A stretch of 64,000 bases of DNA. Source: Anthropogastromicrobium sp050944455 (GTDB lineage: Bacteria; Bacillota; Clostridia; Lachnospirales; Lachnospiraceae). Positions within the stretch are counted from its first letter, which is position 1. Every line of letters begins with the position of its first letter. The notes under the pieces were generated by a model. That model was not told the DNA's origin and made no database searches. It saw only the letters and a program-made list of their open reading frames with translations. The stretch lies in the NCBI GenBank assembly GCA_050944455.1, contig JBMNRC010000011.1:1-64000 (forward strand). The letters run 5' to 3'. Position numbers and translations under genes: made by a program. This document shows, piece by piece, positions 8,626-17,429 of this stretch.

Positions 8626-8880
8626 CGGCCGGCCCGCCGACAGTGCAGACAGTGCGATCCGGTGTCAGCGGCTGACAGGTGGGCCGGAGAACGTGCCGGC
8701 TGACGGTACTGCCCCCAATGACAGTGCAGACAGTGCGATCCGGTGTCAGCGGCTGACAGGTGGGCCGGAGAACGTGCCGGCTGACGGTACTGCACCCAAT
8801 GACAGTGCGGGCAGTGCGATCCGGTGTCAGCGGCCGGCAGGCCGGCCGGAGAACGCGCCGGCTGTCGGTCCGGACCGCTG
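8610..8880. repeat. 81-bp tandem repeat, three copies
   Basis: Units beginning CAGTGCAGAC or CAGTGCGGGC start at 8641, 8722 and 8803, an exact 81-bp period. The third copy has drifted. The unit contains GGCTGACGG, which also spans the nitroreductase stop codon at 8623, so the array appears phased on the gene end. The period is a multiple of three, which keeps frames open on both strands, but no ribosome site supports a gene. Confidence 0.85.
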
Positions 8881-8911
8881 AACATCTGATTGGAGATCAG
8901 GGAGGTATCAG

Positions 8912-9937
8912 ATGAATCATCAGGAACTGATGCAGGCCAGATGGCCTGTGGACCGCGCCGAGGCGTACATGAAGCCTCTGGGCGTGATCAAGGGCGTCAA
9001 CTTTATTCCGTCCTACTGTGTAAGCTACATCGAGATGTGGCATCATTTCAAAGAGGACGTCATCCGGCGCGAGCTTCGGTTCGCGAAGCGCTTCGGGTTC
9101 AACAGCCTGCGCATCTTCGTGGCGGCGTGCCAGTGGGAGTCGCACAGGGATCAGGTAAAGAAGAACCTGGATACTTTTCTCGGATGGGCCTCTGAGATGG
9201 GATTTACGGTGATGCTCACGCTGCAGCCGAACACTTATCTGCTGCCGGGCAGCACCCTGACGCCGGAGGAGGATCCCTTTATCATCGATTTCAAGCCGGG
9301 TCGCCATGACGGAAGCTGGAAGTACAAAGACGCGAGAATCTTTGACTGTGTCGGGAAGTGGACCGAGGACAGAGAGGGAATCGGCCGTTTCGTGACGGAT
9401 ATCGTGAGCTGCTACGCGAAGGACAGCCGGGTGACCTTCTGGGATCTTTACAACGAATGTCACGAGGGAAATGTCCCTCTGCAGGAATACGTCTTTTCCC
9501 TGGCCAGGGAAGTCAACCCGACTCAGCCGCTGACGGCGTGCTGGCGCGCGTCCGACATTTCGGACATCACGACATTCCACTGCTATGAGACGCCGGGCGT
9601 GAAGGAACTTGACCCGGACCGCCCCGGAATCCACGACCTGAGCTTCGACGACGAGATCGCGCGGGCGAAGGAACCGGGACGCCCGATGCTCTGCACAGAG
9701 TGCCTTGCCCGCACGTTCGGCAACGAGATGGCCGGCTTCCTGCCGGTCTACAGCAGGGAGCACATCGGCTTCTACGTGTGGGGTCTCTGTGCGGGCAGCG
9801 CGCAGTACCAGTTCCCGTGGGACTGGCCGATCGGGAGCCCGCTGCCGAAGCGCTGGTTCCACTGCGTCATGTATCCGGACGGAACCATCTATGACGAGTC
9901 GGAGTACGAGCTGGTCCAGAAGTTTGATTTTGAGTGA
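8912..9937 (+). CDS. GH5-like (clan GH-A) glycoside hydrolase
   Basis: The 341-residue product is a single TIM-barrel domain. The acid/base candidate is Glu182 in WDLYNE and the nucleophile candidate Glu263 in CTECLAR, spaced as in clan GH-A enzymes. FNSLRIFV near residue 68 is the typical strand-2 motif. No signal peptide is seen, so it probably acts in the cytoplasm on imported oligosaccharides. Substrate (mannan, glucan or other) cannot be decided. The start at 8912 follows GGGAGG at 8899. It is isolated between a repeat array and a convergent terminator. Confidence 0.75.
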   Translation: MNHQELMQARWPVDRAEAYMKPLGVIKGVNFIPSYCVSYIEMWHHFKEDVIRRELRFAKRFGFNSLRIFVAACQWESHRDQVKKNLDTFLGWASEMGFTVMLTLQPNTYLLPGSTLTPEEDPFIIDFKPGRHDGSWKYKDARIFDCVGKWTEDREGIGRFVTDIVSCYAKDSRVTFWDLYNECHEGNVPLQEYVFSLAREVNPTQPLTACWRASDISDITTFHCYETPGVKELDPDRPGIHDLSFDDEIARAKEPGRPMLCTECLARTFGNEMAGFLPVYSREHIGFYVWGLCAGSAQYQFPWDWPIGSPLPKRWFHCVMYPDGTIYDESEYELVQKFDFE

Positions 9938-10222
9938 CGCCGGTGCGGTATCCTGCAGATGCGGTGCGCCGTGCCGGTTTCGGTAAAGGCTTCAGCCTGC
10001 AGATAGAACATGCCATTCCGGAAAAACCGCCTGATAGATGCGTCGCTTTATGCGGGTTTGTCGGAAACCAGATGACAGATACGATATACCGTTTCGGCCG
10101 AAGCAGCATCTGATGGATGTGATGCTGACACTTCGGGAAAAGCGCCATCCGACACAGGCGTCACGGCAGATTCCATTCCAGCGGTAAGTCGGAGAAAAAT
10201 ACCGAATAATACAAAATAATAC
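9938..10222. other. Gene-free stretch with degenerate short repeats
   Basis: I see no gene here. Short similar strings (CTGATAGATG, AGATGACAGATACG, CTGATGGATG) recur, suggesting decayed repeats. The right end is AT-rich and leads into a strong terminator. Confidence 0.4.
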
Positions 10223-10263
10223 AGAAGGGGTGCGGATCGTTATAGCGGATCCGCACCCCTTCT
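10223..10263. terminator. Bidirectional Rho-independent terminator
   Basis: A perfect 16-bp stem, 10223-10238 with 10248-10263, surrounds a 9-base loop. T-rich sequence follows on both strands (TTTCGG on plus, GTATTATTTTG on minus). It separates the plus-strand hydrolase from the minus-strand GH32 operon. Confidence 0.85.
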
Positions 10264-10277
10264 TTCGGCTTCGTGCG

Positions 10278-10385
10278 TCAGTCCAGGTTCAGCTCACTGC
10301 TCCTGACGCCGTCAGCCATCGTATTATACGCCGCCAGTGTCTCTCCCCATCTGGTATCAATATCAGTCAGCTCAATACATGACAT
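10278..10385 (-). pseudogene. Possible 3' remnant of an eroded gene
   Basis: On the minus strand, a 35-codon frame ends at TGA (10278-10280), 15 bases before the terminator. The reading (IELTDIDTRWGETLAAYNTM and on) has a natural protein-like composition with the codon bias of neighbouring genes. Upstream, the frame soon becomes Arg-rich and unnatural, and a neighbouring frame looks better, suggesting a frameshift. I do not recognise the family. It could also be chance. Confidence 0.3.
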
Positions 10386-10486
10386 CGGCTGCCGGCAGAT
10401 TTTCCGGCGCCGGTTTGCTTCTGCCGATCGCCGGACAGCTGCGGCGGATTATCAGTGCCTGTCCTCAATCCGCCGGCCAGCCGCCT

Positions 10487-11833
10487 TTATCTGAGCATCG
10501 ACACGGCAATCTCGTTCTTCCCGCTTCCCGCCTGGGTGAGGGAAAGGCCCGCGCAGGTGAGCAGGCGGTTCTCCGGGACGTCCGTGATATTCGTGCAGCA
10601 TCCGTTGTCCCAGGAGGACTCGATGATGCCGCGGTCGTACAGGATCTGCACTTTTTTCGCCCTGCCGACGCCCATGATCTCGCCGGCCTGCTGATGATAG
10701 AACAGGAGATCGCCTTCCGCGGCGATATAGCGGATGGTGAGAAGTTCCGCCCCGTCAGCGTCCTTCAGGGTCAGATCCATATCGGAATCCAGGGTAAGAT
10801 CCAGGCAGATCACGCCCTCCGGGACGGACAGCTCCGGGGATGCGGCGGAAACGGTGCCGAGCGGCTTCATCTGGCTGGTGATTTCCTCCGGAAGGTCCAT
10901 CTTCAGCGTGTACAGATCGGTTGGGCCGCCGTTGTGGATCTCCATGAAGGTCCCGTGCACAAGGGAAAGCTCTCTCGGGAGGCACATCACGCCGGTGGTT
11001 TTCGCGGCGACGTTCTTCGTGCGCAGCCACGCGGTCTGGAGAACACGGCCCTTCGGGTCGTCCGACCAGGTCTGCGCGGCGTACGCGATGGAAGTTTTGC
11101 CGTTCGTGTACGCGTATCTGGGAAACTGCTGAGGCGTGAAACTGTATCCGTCAAAATCGCCGATGAAATATGAGCAGTCGGCATTCCAGAAAACCCATTT
11201 TTCTTCGCCGTTTTTCTTACCGTCCGTGCCGTATACCGGGAGACGGAAGAGATCCGGGCACTCATAGCCGCCCTGCAGGGTTACTTTCTGGGAGAGGGTG
11301 AAATGGCGCATGTCCTCCGAGCGGAAAATGCCGAAGTCGTTTCCGGAGATCCAGATGACCATGATGTAGGCGCCGCTGGGTTCGTGATAGAAAACGGCCG
11401 GATCGCGGTTCTCACGCCCCATGGCAGTGAGCACCTTCTCTCTGGTTTTATGGATGGTGAGGCCGCCGTCGAGGCTGTATGCCCACAGAATGTCATAATT
11501 CTTGTCCTTACTGATTTCCGAGGTGTGGCCGGCGGTGGTGTAGTAGTAGATGATTGCGGTTTTCGGCAGCCCGAGAAGCCCGCGGGTGTTCATCAGGGCG
11601 CAGCCCGAGAACATCATGCCGAATTCGTCAGGCTCCATGACCATCGGAAGGTCTTTCCAGTGAAGCAGGTCCGTGGAGACCGCGTGGCCCCAGCTCATGT
11701 TGTTCCATACGTATCCTTTCGGATTGAACTGGTAATACAGTTCATACTGGCCGTCATGATATACCAGGCCGTTGGGATCGTTGATCCATCCCTGTTTTGC
11801 AGCAAAATGAAGATTCGGTGTGTACTGTTTCAT
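10487..11833 (-). CDS. GH32 beta-fructosidase
   Basis: The 448-residue enzyme hydrolyses fructosyl bonds in sucrose, inulin-type or levan-type fructans. The nucleophile is Asp19 in WINDPNG, the transition-state stabiliser Asp144 in RDP, and the acid/base Glu191 in ECPDLF. These define GH32. The N-terminal five-bladed propeller is followed by a beta-sandwich from about residue 300. No signal peptide is seen, so it is cytoplasmic. The ATG at 11833 has GGGAGG upstream on the minus strand; a longer upstream reading has no ribosome site. It is the last gene of a minus-strand operon with a sugar ABC transporter, suggesting that fructo-oligosaccharides are the cargo. A hairpin before it may lower its expression. 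Confidence 0.92.
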   Translation of the reverse strand: MKQYTPNLHFAAKQGWINDPNGLVYHDGQYELYYQFNPKGYVWNNMSWGHAVSTDLLHWKDLPMVMEPDEFGMMFSGCALMNTRGLLGLPKTAIIYYYTTAGHTSEISKDKNYDILWAYSLDGGLTIHKTREKVLTAMGRENRDPAVFYHEPSGAYIMVIWISGNDFGIFRSEDMRHFTLSQKVTLQGGYECPDLFRLPVYGTDGKKNGEEKWVFWNADCSYFIGDFDGYSFTPQQFPRYAYTNGKTSIAYAAQTWSDDPKGRVLQTAWLRTKNVAAKTTGVMCLPRELSLVHGTFMEIHNGGPTDLYTLKMDLPEEITSQMKPLGTVSAASPELSVPEGVICLDLTLDSDMDLTLKDADGAELLTIRYIAAEGDLLFYHQQAGEIMGVGRAKKVQILYDRGIIESSWDNGCCTNITDVPENRLLTCAGLSLTQAGSGKNEIAVSMLR

Positions 11834-11869
11834 TCTTAACCTCCCGGTGGAATGAGGCGGAAACCAAAA

Positions 11870-11897
11870 CATGCCGCCGCATTTGAGCGGCGGCATG
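11870..11897 (-). terminator. Intra-operon hairpin between binding protein and GH32 genes
   Basis: An 11-bp perfect stem (11870-11880 with 11887-11897) with a 6-base loop is followed on the minus strand by TTTTGGTTT. Its place after the solute-binding protein gene suggests partial termination, which would leave the binding protein mRNA in excess over the glycosidase mRNA. Confidence 0.65.
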
Positions 11898-11997
11898 CGC
11901 ACCAGCCTGCAGCGGTTTCACTGCCGGCTGTTTCAGCGGATTTCAATGGTTATGGACAGCCGTTTTCCGGCTGGCTGATGATTCAGTGTTGAAAGAA

Positions 11998-13761
11998 TCA
12001 CTCAGCGGTGGATCTGTCGACAGCGCCCTGGTAGATGCTGACAAGTTCGTCAACGCCTGCCGCGCTCAGCTCATCCAGATATGCCTGCCAGCTGTCATCG
12101 GTGACGCCGGACTGTACCCAGACGTTGATGTAGCGGTCGACAATGTCGGAGATCGGCGGCTGAATCTGAGCAAGTCTGGAGAGTTCGTCGGTGGTCATCA
12201 GGACACGCGGAATGGTCTCGTACTCGTTCATGATGTCTTCCTTGCCGTTCGTGTACTGGTTCTCCAGAAGCTGGACAGCATCGAAGGTGTAGCCGCAGAC
12301 GGTGTCATAATACTCGTTCAGGACGATCATGGAACCACGGCAGGTGGTGGAGTTCACACGCGCTTCGCCGAAGGTCTCATACTCGGAAATCGGAGAATAG
12401 TGGCCGTTTCCGTCGGTCGGGGTTCTGAGGATGCCGTCCTCGTCAACTTCGTAGTTGTAGCCGATTGCGCCCCAGTTGGACTGTACGGAGATTGCCGGAT
12501 CGCCGACCATGTAGTCGACAAATCTCGCAACAACGTGCGGGAACTGGCACTCAGTGGTGATGGCGGTATCGGAGGAATCCTGCAGCTCGGAGTAGTTGTT
12601 CTCGAAACCGGTGTATCCGTCCTCGCCTTCCAGACGCGGAAGAGCGACGTACTGGTCGTGGACGTCGATGTTGGTGATTTCCTGGTCGGTCCATGTTCCG
12701 AAGGAACCGATTCTAGCGACGTCTTCCTTGATCAGGGAGTTCTGGTACGCCGCGCTGGAGTCTGCTTCGAAGGAACCGTTCCAGATGAGGTTCTCGTTGT
12801 ACAGCATGTTGAAGAACTCGGCAGTCTTGCGGAATGCCTCGTCCATAGCGGTGAAGGTAACCTTGCCGTCGATAAGGCGGAGGTGGTCGGCGTACTCATT
12901 GCCGCCGCAGTAGGAGTCAGCGCATCCGAACGCGCCGGTGAAACGGTAGAACATGTTGTAGGAACCGAAGGTGTCGGTTGCGCCGAACCAGGTTGCCATC
13001 GGGATTTCATCCTCTTCGCCGTTTCCGTTGAGGTCTCCGCCGTCGCGGAACGCCTTCAGGCACTCAACCCACTCGTCGACTGTCGTCGGAACTTCCATGC
13101 CGACAGCGTCAAGCCAGGTCTGGTTGATCAGCCACGGGCCGGGGGTAAGGACAAGTCCCTTCATCTCCTCAACGTACGGGAAACCGTAGGTGTGGCCGTC
13201 CGGTGCGGTGATTTCCATCACGTAGGTCGGATGGTCGTCCAGAATCTGCTTCAGATTCGGCATGTAGTTCGCGATCAGGTCCTCAGTCGGCATGAAGATG
13301 TCCTGGTCCGCGTACTGGACAACGATGTTGCCGGATTTGCCGTCGCCGAAGTTCCAGAACAGATCCGGAAGATCCTCGCCGGAAGCAAGCATCAGGTTGA
13401 TCTTTTCCTGAGCGCCCTCGGACGGGATCGGCTGCCAGTCGAACTCAACGCCGGTGTCCTCGAACCACTTCTGGCACATTGCCAGATCTCCGACTTCGAC
13501 AACACGGTCTGCCGAGTTGACAATCAGGGCGGAAATCTTTCCGTATTTCTCCTCGAATGCCTCGGGGTCGGTGATGATCGGGAGCGTTCCGTCAAGATTG
13601 ATGAGGCCTGCGTCGAGAGCTTCCTGCTCTGCGTCGGTGAGGTCGTCCATCGTCACAGCTTCAGCTTCCGTCGTTTCAGCGTCATCTGCGGATACCGCTG
13701 CCGGGAGCATGCAGGCTGCCATTGCGATGGTCAGTACCAATGCAAGTGCTTTCTTTCTCAT
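11998..13761 (-). CDS. Extracellular solute-binding protein, LplA-like
   Basis: The 587-residue product is a large family-1-type sugar-binding protein of the kind paired with LplB/LplC permeases. Residues 1-25 are a signal peptide. A Cys17 inside MAAC could be a lipidation site, but AVSA|DD looks like an ordinary signal-peptidase site, so anchoring is uncertain. The mature start is acidic and Ala/Glu/Thr-rich. The motif INLMLASGEDLPDLFW is typical of this group. The ATG at 13761 follows AAGGAGG on the minus strand. It lies between the permease genes and the GH32 gene, which argues for fructan oligosaccharides as ligand. No ATPase gene is in the operon; as usual in this group a shared MsmX-type ATPase is expected elsewhere. 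Confidence 0.9.
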   Translation of the reverse strand: MRKKALALVLTIAMAACMLPAAVSADDAETTEAEAVTMDDLTDAEQEALDAGLINLDGTLPIITDPEAFEEKYGKISALIVNSADRVVEVGDLAMCQKWFEDTGVEFDWQPIPSEGAQEKINLMLASGEDLPDLFWNFGDGKSGNIVVQYADQDIFMPTEDLIANYMPNLKQILDDHPTYVMEITAPDGHTYGFPYVEEMKGLVLTPGPWLINQTWLDAVGMEVPTTVDEWVECLKAFRDGGDLNGNGEEDEIPMATWFGATDTFGSYNMFYRFTGAFGCADSYCGGNEYADHLRLIDGKVTFTAMDEAFRKTAEFFNMLYNENLIWNGSFEADSSAAYQNSLIKEDVARIGSFGTWTDQEITNIDVHDQYVALPRLEGEDGYTGFENNYSELQDSSDTAITTECQFPHVVARFVDYMVGDPAISVQSNWGAIGYNYEVDEDGILRTPTDGNGHYSPISEYETFGEARVNSTTCRGSMIVLNEYYDTVCGYTFDAVQLLENQYTNGKEDIMNEYETIPRVLMTTDELSRLAQIQPPISDIVDRYINVWVQSGVTDDSWQAYLDELSAAGVDELVSIYQGAVDRSTAE

Positions 13762-13828
13762 AGATACCCTCCTTGGATGGTGTGCCCTCAATCGGGCAAA
13801 ATGGTATGGTTGAACGACTGGCTGCGGA

Positions 13829-14731
13829 TTACCCCTTCACCGCGCCGATCGTAACGCCCTTGGCAAAGTATTTCTGCACAAACGGATAGAAAATCAGAAG
13901 CGGAACAGCGGCGACCACGACGATGCAGTACTTGAGCTGTTCGGCGAGCTTCTGACGGGTGATCATCGCGTCGCCGGAGGAACCCATCTGGTTTGCCTGG
14001 TTCATCAGGACGAGGTTTCTGAGGACGACCTGCAGAGGCATCTTGTCGTCATCCTGCAGATACATCAGCGCGTTGAAGAACTGGTTCCACATTGCGGTGG
14101 CGTAGAACAGGGCCATGACGGCGATGATGGTTGTCGAGATCGGGATCGCGATCCTGAAGAAGAAGCCGAAATCGGAACATCCGTCGATCTTGGAAGCCTC
14201 CAGGAGCTCGTTCGGAATGCTGGATTCGAAGAAGGAGCGGGTGACGATCAGGTTGTACGGGGACACCGCAACCGGAAGGACCATGGCCCAGATCGAATTG
14301 TAGATTCCGAGCTGGCGGATAGTCAGGTACAGCGGGATGATACCGCCGCTGAAGAACATCGTGAAGGTGAAGACGAAAATGAGGGCGCGCCTTCCGGCCA
14401 TGTCTTTGCGGGAAAGGGCGTATCCTGCCGGGATGGTGGCGGCGATGGAAATGGCCGTGCCGACCGCGGTGTAGATGATGGTATTTTTGTAAGCGGTCCA
14501 CAGCGGTTTGTAGGCGAAGGTGGTCTCATAGCCGCCGAGATACAGTTTTTCCGGATAGAACAGCGGCTTGCCCGTGTTGACGATCACGGGGTCCGTTATG
14601 GAGGCGATGATGACATAGTACAGCGGATAGATCAGGATGATGCAGGTGATGATCATCAGGATCGTATTGAATATCAGGAACGACCGGTCTCCCGCACCCT
14701 TCTTCATTTTCACAGCCTTTTGTTTGCTCAT
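13829..14731 (-). CDS. Sugar ABC transporter permease, LplC-like
   Basis: A 300-residue permease with six membrane helices. The ABC inner-membrane signature is ELLEASKIDGCSDFGFFFRI (about residues 186-205), which contacts the ATPase. The C-terminus KYFAKGVTIGAVKG is a hallmark of LplC/YtcP-type permeases. The start at 14731 has GAGAGGAG upstream. It follows its partner permease by 24 bases, so the two are co-translated. Confidence 0.93.
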   Translation of the reverse strand: MSKQKAVKMKKGAGDRSFLIFNTILMIITCIILIYPLYYVIIASITDPVIVNTGKPLFYPEKLYLGGYETTFAYKPLWTAYKNTIIYTAVGTAISIAATIPAGYALSRKDMAGRRALIFVFTFTMFFSGGIIPLYLTIRQLGIYNSIWAMVLPVAVSPYNLIVTRSFFESSIPNELLEASKIDGCSDFGFFFRIAIPISTTIIAVMALFYATAMWNQFFNALMYLQDDDKMPLQVVLRNLVLMNQANQMGSSGDAMITRQKLAEQLKYCIVVVAAVPLLIFYPFVQKYFAKGVTIGAVKG

Positions 14732-14755
14732 ATTGCTTCTCCTCTCCCTGGCTGA

Positions 14756-15718
14756 TCAGAAAATGCTGATATCGCTTGCCTTCTTGGCAATGATGTTGGC
14801 AATGATCAGAATGATGAAGTTGACTACGGAGTTGAACAGGCCGACAGCGGTAGCGAAGCTGTACTGAGCGGTCTGGAGACCGACTTTGTAGACGTAGGTG
14901 GAGATCAGCTCACTGACGATCGTGTTGGAACCGTTCTGCATCAGGTAAGCCTTTTCGTAGCCGACATTCATGATGTTGCCGATCTGAAGGATGAGCATGA
15001 GAATGACGGTCGGCATGATCATCGGGATGTCGATGTACCAGATCAGCTGCCACCGGTTGGCGCCGTCGACGCGCGCGGCCTCGTAATATTCAGGGCTGAT
15101 GCCCGTCAGGGTCGCGATGTAGATGACAGCGTTGAATCCCATGGTCTGCCAGATGTTGGAACTGATGTACAGGAAACGGAACCACTGCGGCAGCGAAGTG
15201 AACATGATGGACCGGCCGCCGGTGGACATGATGATGTTGTTGATGACGCCGTTCGCGGAGAAGAAGACCGTGATGATGCTGACGACAACGACGTTGGACA
15301 TGAAGTACGGAGCATAACTGACGGTCTGGATGAATTTTCTCGCGTGAATGTTCTGGACCTGGTTCAGCAGCAGCGCGAAGATGATCGGGATCGGGAAAGC
15401 GAAAAGGATGCTCTCAATGCTGAGGACGATCGTGTTGCGGATAGCGTTGACCGCGATGCTGGTGCTGAAGAACTGCTGGAAGTATTTGTAGATAGGATCA
15501 GCCCACGGGCTGCCCAGAATGCCGACCCTGATCTTGTAATCCTTGAAAGCGATGATCAGGCCGTACATCGGGTAGTAGGCAAACACAGCGGCCCACAGAA
15601 GCGCCGGGATCAGCAGTACGTACAACTGCCATGCCCCTCCTTGATTTCCGGCTTCTGACTGCGGGTCGAAGACGGATAATTTGACTGATGATCTGACACC
15701 GTCGGAAACATCTGCCAT
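14756..15718 (-). CDS. Sugar ABC transporter permease, LplB-like
   Basis: The first gene of the operon, a permease of about 320 residues. It carries WQLYVLLIPALLWA at the first helix and the EAARVDGANRWQLIW loop that docks the ATPase. The start is uncertain. The ATG at 15718 gives a 30-residue soluble leader with only a weak AGGGA upstream. A strong AAGGAGG lies further in (about 15640), ahead of an out-of-frame ATG and an in-frame TTG, but starting there would cut the conserved WQLY. I therefore prefer 15718. The promoter at 15831-15859 gives a leader of about 105 bases. Confidence 0.88.
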   Translation of the reverse strand: MADVSDGVRSSVKLSVFDPQSEAGNQGGAWQLYVLLIPALLWAAVFAYYPMYGLIIAFKDYKIRVGILGSPWADPIYKYFQQFFSTSIAVNAIRNTIVLSIESILFAFPIPIIFALLLNQVQNIHARKFIQTVSYAPYFMSNVVVVSIITVFFSANGVINNIIMSTGGRSIMFTSLPQWFRFLYISSNIWQTMGFNAVIYIATLTGISPEYYEAARVDGANRWQLIWYIDIPMIMPTVILMLILQIGNIMNVGYEKAYLMQNGSNTIVSELISTYVYKVGLQTAQYSFATAVGLFNSVVNFIILIIANIIAKKASDISIF

Positions 15719-15787
15719 GCGGGGCGGATGCTTCCCTGCCCGGTTCGGATGTGTCAGCGGATCTGCGGAACAGCTGACAGCCGGAAA

Positions 15788-15808
15788 CCCCGCCGCGCGG
15801 CGGCGGGG
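15788..15808 (-). promoter_or_regulatory. GC hairpin at the start of the operon leader
   Basis: Nine C/G pairs (15788-15796 with 15800-15808) close a 3-base loop. It would form about 15-35 bases into the mRNA from the promoter at 15831-15859. No T-run follows, so it is more likely a 5' stabilising or regulatory structure than a terminator. Confidence 0.5.
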
Positions 15809-15830
15809 AGTGTCATCCAACTACAAGAAA

Positions 15831-15859
15831 AGTATAAATTCCTTAAGAAATATTGTCAA
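15831..15859 (-). promoter_or_regulatory. Consensus sigma-A promoter of the GH32/ABC operon
   Basis: On the minus strand: -35 TTGACA (15859-15854), 17-base spacer, -10 TATACT (15836-15831). This is close to perfect consensus and lies in an AT-rich island (15820-16085). The island may also hold operator sites, but I found no clear palindrome. Confidence 0.85.
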
Positions 15860-16691
15860 TAGCAAAGTGCTGTCAAAAAAACAATTATTTAAATGAATAT
15901 CGTGCGAATTAAACAAGTGATTATCTGCGAAAACCTCGTTTCCGGTGAAAATTCCGACGGAATTCATCCGTGTCAGTATCTATATTTCATAGTTTCGCAA
16001 AATAAGTCAGGGTTAATTGGACATCTTTGAAAATCGGGAAAATATACACAATTAACAAAATTGTCAATTTTACTATGTGTAAATTTTATCGGCATATCCG
16101 GAAACCTGCTTCAGTCGGGACTGACATCTCCGATTTATGGTAAGATAACGCGGACAGGGACTGCTGACCTCCCTGCCTGCGGGTGCGGAGGAAACCGCCT
16201 GATGTTCGGGGAGCAGAAAGCGGCGCCGAAGACCTCCCTGCGGGTGCGGAGGAAACCGGATCAAGCGGCGCGGATCGACGCGGTGGCCGGATACCTTCCT
16301 GAGAAAACGGCGGAAACTTCCCGGGAGGATGAGCGCCGCCTGTGCCAGCCAACTCCCTGCGGCCGCGGCGGAACCAGGTTGTCGAAGTTGTACGCGATGC
16401 TTGGATCAGCCAACTCCCTGCGGCCGCGGCGGAACCAGCATGTGAGGAGTCCGGCCGGGGAAGAGCAGTGTCCGGTGTCCTGTCCCCGGACTGCGGCGGG
16501 CGATCAGACGGAAGTCCCTGTTTTTCGCAGCTGGGAAAACGAAAACGGATTCCCGGGAACAGAATGATAAATATTTAACAGGGAAGCTTCAGCATGGAAA
16601 CCGCTGCAGTTTGCAATGAAGAAGGATGTGGATCCCGGCCGGCTGCCGGGTTATCGATATCCTGTCTTTGCCGAGGAGGAAGAGAATAGCA
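15860..16691. other. Long gap: AT-rich control region, then GC-rich repeats
   Basis: From 15860 to about 16085 the DNA is AT-rich and non-coding. From 16140 to 16600 it turns GC-rich and holds repeated elements. A frame is open across 16061-16567 but its product is Arg/Pro-rich, has no ribosome site and follows the repeats, so I do not call a gene. Confidence 0.5.
16166..16438. repeat. Interspersed CTCCCTGCGG repeats, four copies
   Basis: Two copies near GACCTCCCTGC...GGAGGAAACCG lie at 16166 and 16231. Two copies of an identical 32-base unit (CAGCCAACTCCCTGCGG core, ending GGAACCAG) lie at 16346-16377 and 16407-16438. The units share the core CTCCCTGCGG and the ending G-G-A-A-C-C and are spaced unevenly. 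Confidence 0.65.
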
Positions 16692-17429
16692 ATGCTGTCC
16701 CATGACAGAGACCTGAGAGAACCCTTGTTTGATTATCTCGAGGAAACCTACGGGAAAATCCGCGTTCTGGAGGAAAAGAAAACCGGAAAGTCCCGGGCGG
16801 ATCTGGTGATGGTTCTCCCGGACGCGCTCTGCGGAATTGAGATCAAAAGCGACACGGATACTTACGAACGGCTTGCCGGCCAGGTCAGGGACTACGACCG
16901 ATATTACAGTTATAACATCGTGGTTGTCGGGACGAGGCACGCGGCGCACATCGAGGAACACGTCCCGGACTGGTGGGGAATTATCACCGTGGAATGGGAG
17001 CAGGACCGCTGGGATTTCTATTGCCTGCGGAAACCGGGGCCCAATCCGGAATGCCGGTGGGAGAAGGAACTGCAGATTCTGTGGAGGCCTGAACTGGCGG
17101 CGATCCAGGAGCATTACGGAATGCCGAAATACAAAGAGAAAAGCAAAGCCTTTGTCATCGGGAAACTGATCGCGGCGGCAGGCGCTGACACGCCGGAAGG
17201 AGCCGCAGAACTCTCCGCCCTGGTCAGCGAACAGCTGTTCGAGCGGGATTATACCCGCGCCGCGGAGGAGCTGGCTGACTACCGGCGCGGGGAAATCGAC
17301 AAACAGCTGGACCAGGTGACAGACCCGAAGGAGAGGATGGAGCTGATCCTGAAACAGGAGGAAGCGCGCATCAGCCTGAAGGGCAGGAGGAGAAAGAGAC
17401 GCCGGAGAAAACGTACCGGGTATCTTTGA
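16692..17429 (+). CDS. PD-(D/E)xK nuclease-fold protein, sce7726-like
   Basis: The 245-residue protein starts with a restriction-endonuclease-like fold. Asp37 (in RADLVMV) and Glu50-x-Lys52 (in GIEIKSD) match the PD-(D/E)xK catalytic pattern. EIKSDTDTYERLAGQVRDYDRYY fits the sce7726 family, whose role is not established; nuclease activity is inferred from the motif. The C-terminus (residues 215-245) is extremely basic (RRRKRRRRKR), suggesting nucleic-acid contact. The ATG at 16692 follows GAGGAAGAG. It is a single gene with no recognised partner; the gap behind it holds an unusual repeat array. Confidence 0.65.
   Translation: MLSHDRDLREPLFDYLEETYGKIRVLEEKKTGKSRADLVMVLPDALCGIEIKSDTDTYERLAGQVRDYDRYYSYNIVVVGTRHAAHIEEHVPDWWGIITVEWEQDRWDFYCLRKPGPNPECRWEKELQILWRPELAAIQEHYGMPKYKEKSKAFVIGKLIAAAGADTPEGAAELSALVSEQLFERDYTRAAEELADYRRGEIDKQLDQVTDPKERMELILKQEEARISLKGRRRKRRRRKRTGYL

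Noticed and set aside
8693..8881. Small plus-strand gene in the 81-bp repeats
   Set aside because: The frame is open only because the period is divisible by three. No ribosome site or start context.
11986..13854. A 622-codon open frame on the plus strand over the solute-binding protein gene
   Set aside because: It is the mirror of a well-supported minus-strand gene with signal peptide and ribosome site. GC-rich codon bias keeps antisense frames open. Its product is Val/Asp/Arg-rich with no domain.
16061..16567. 168-codon plus-strand gene
   Set aside because: It crosses AT-rich control DNA and interspersed repeats, has no ribosome site and no natural protein pattern.
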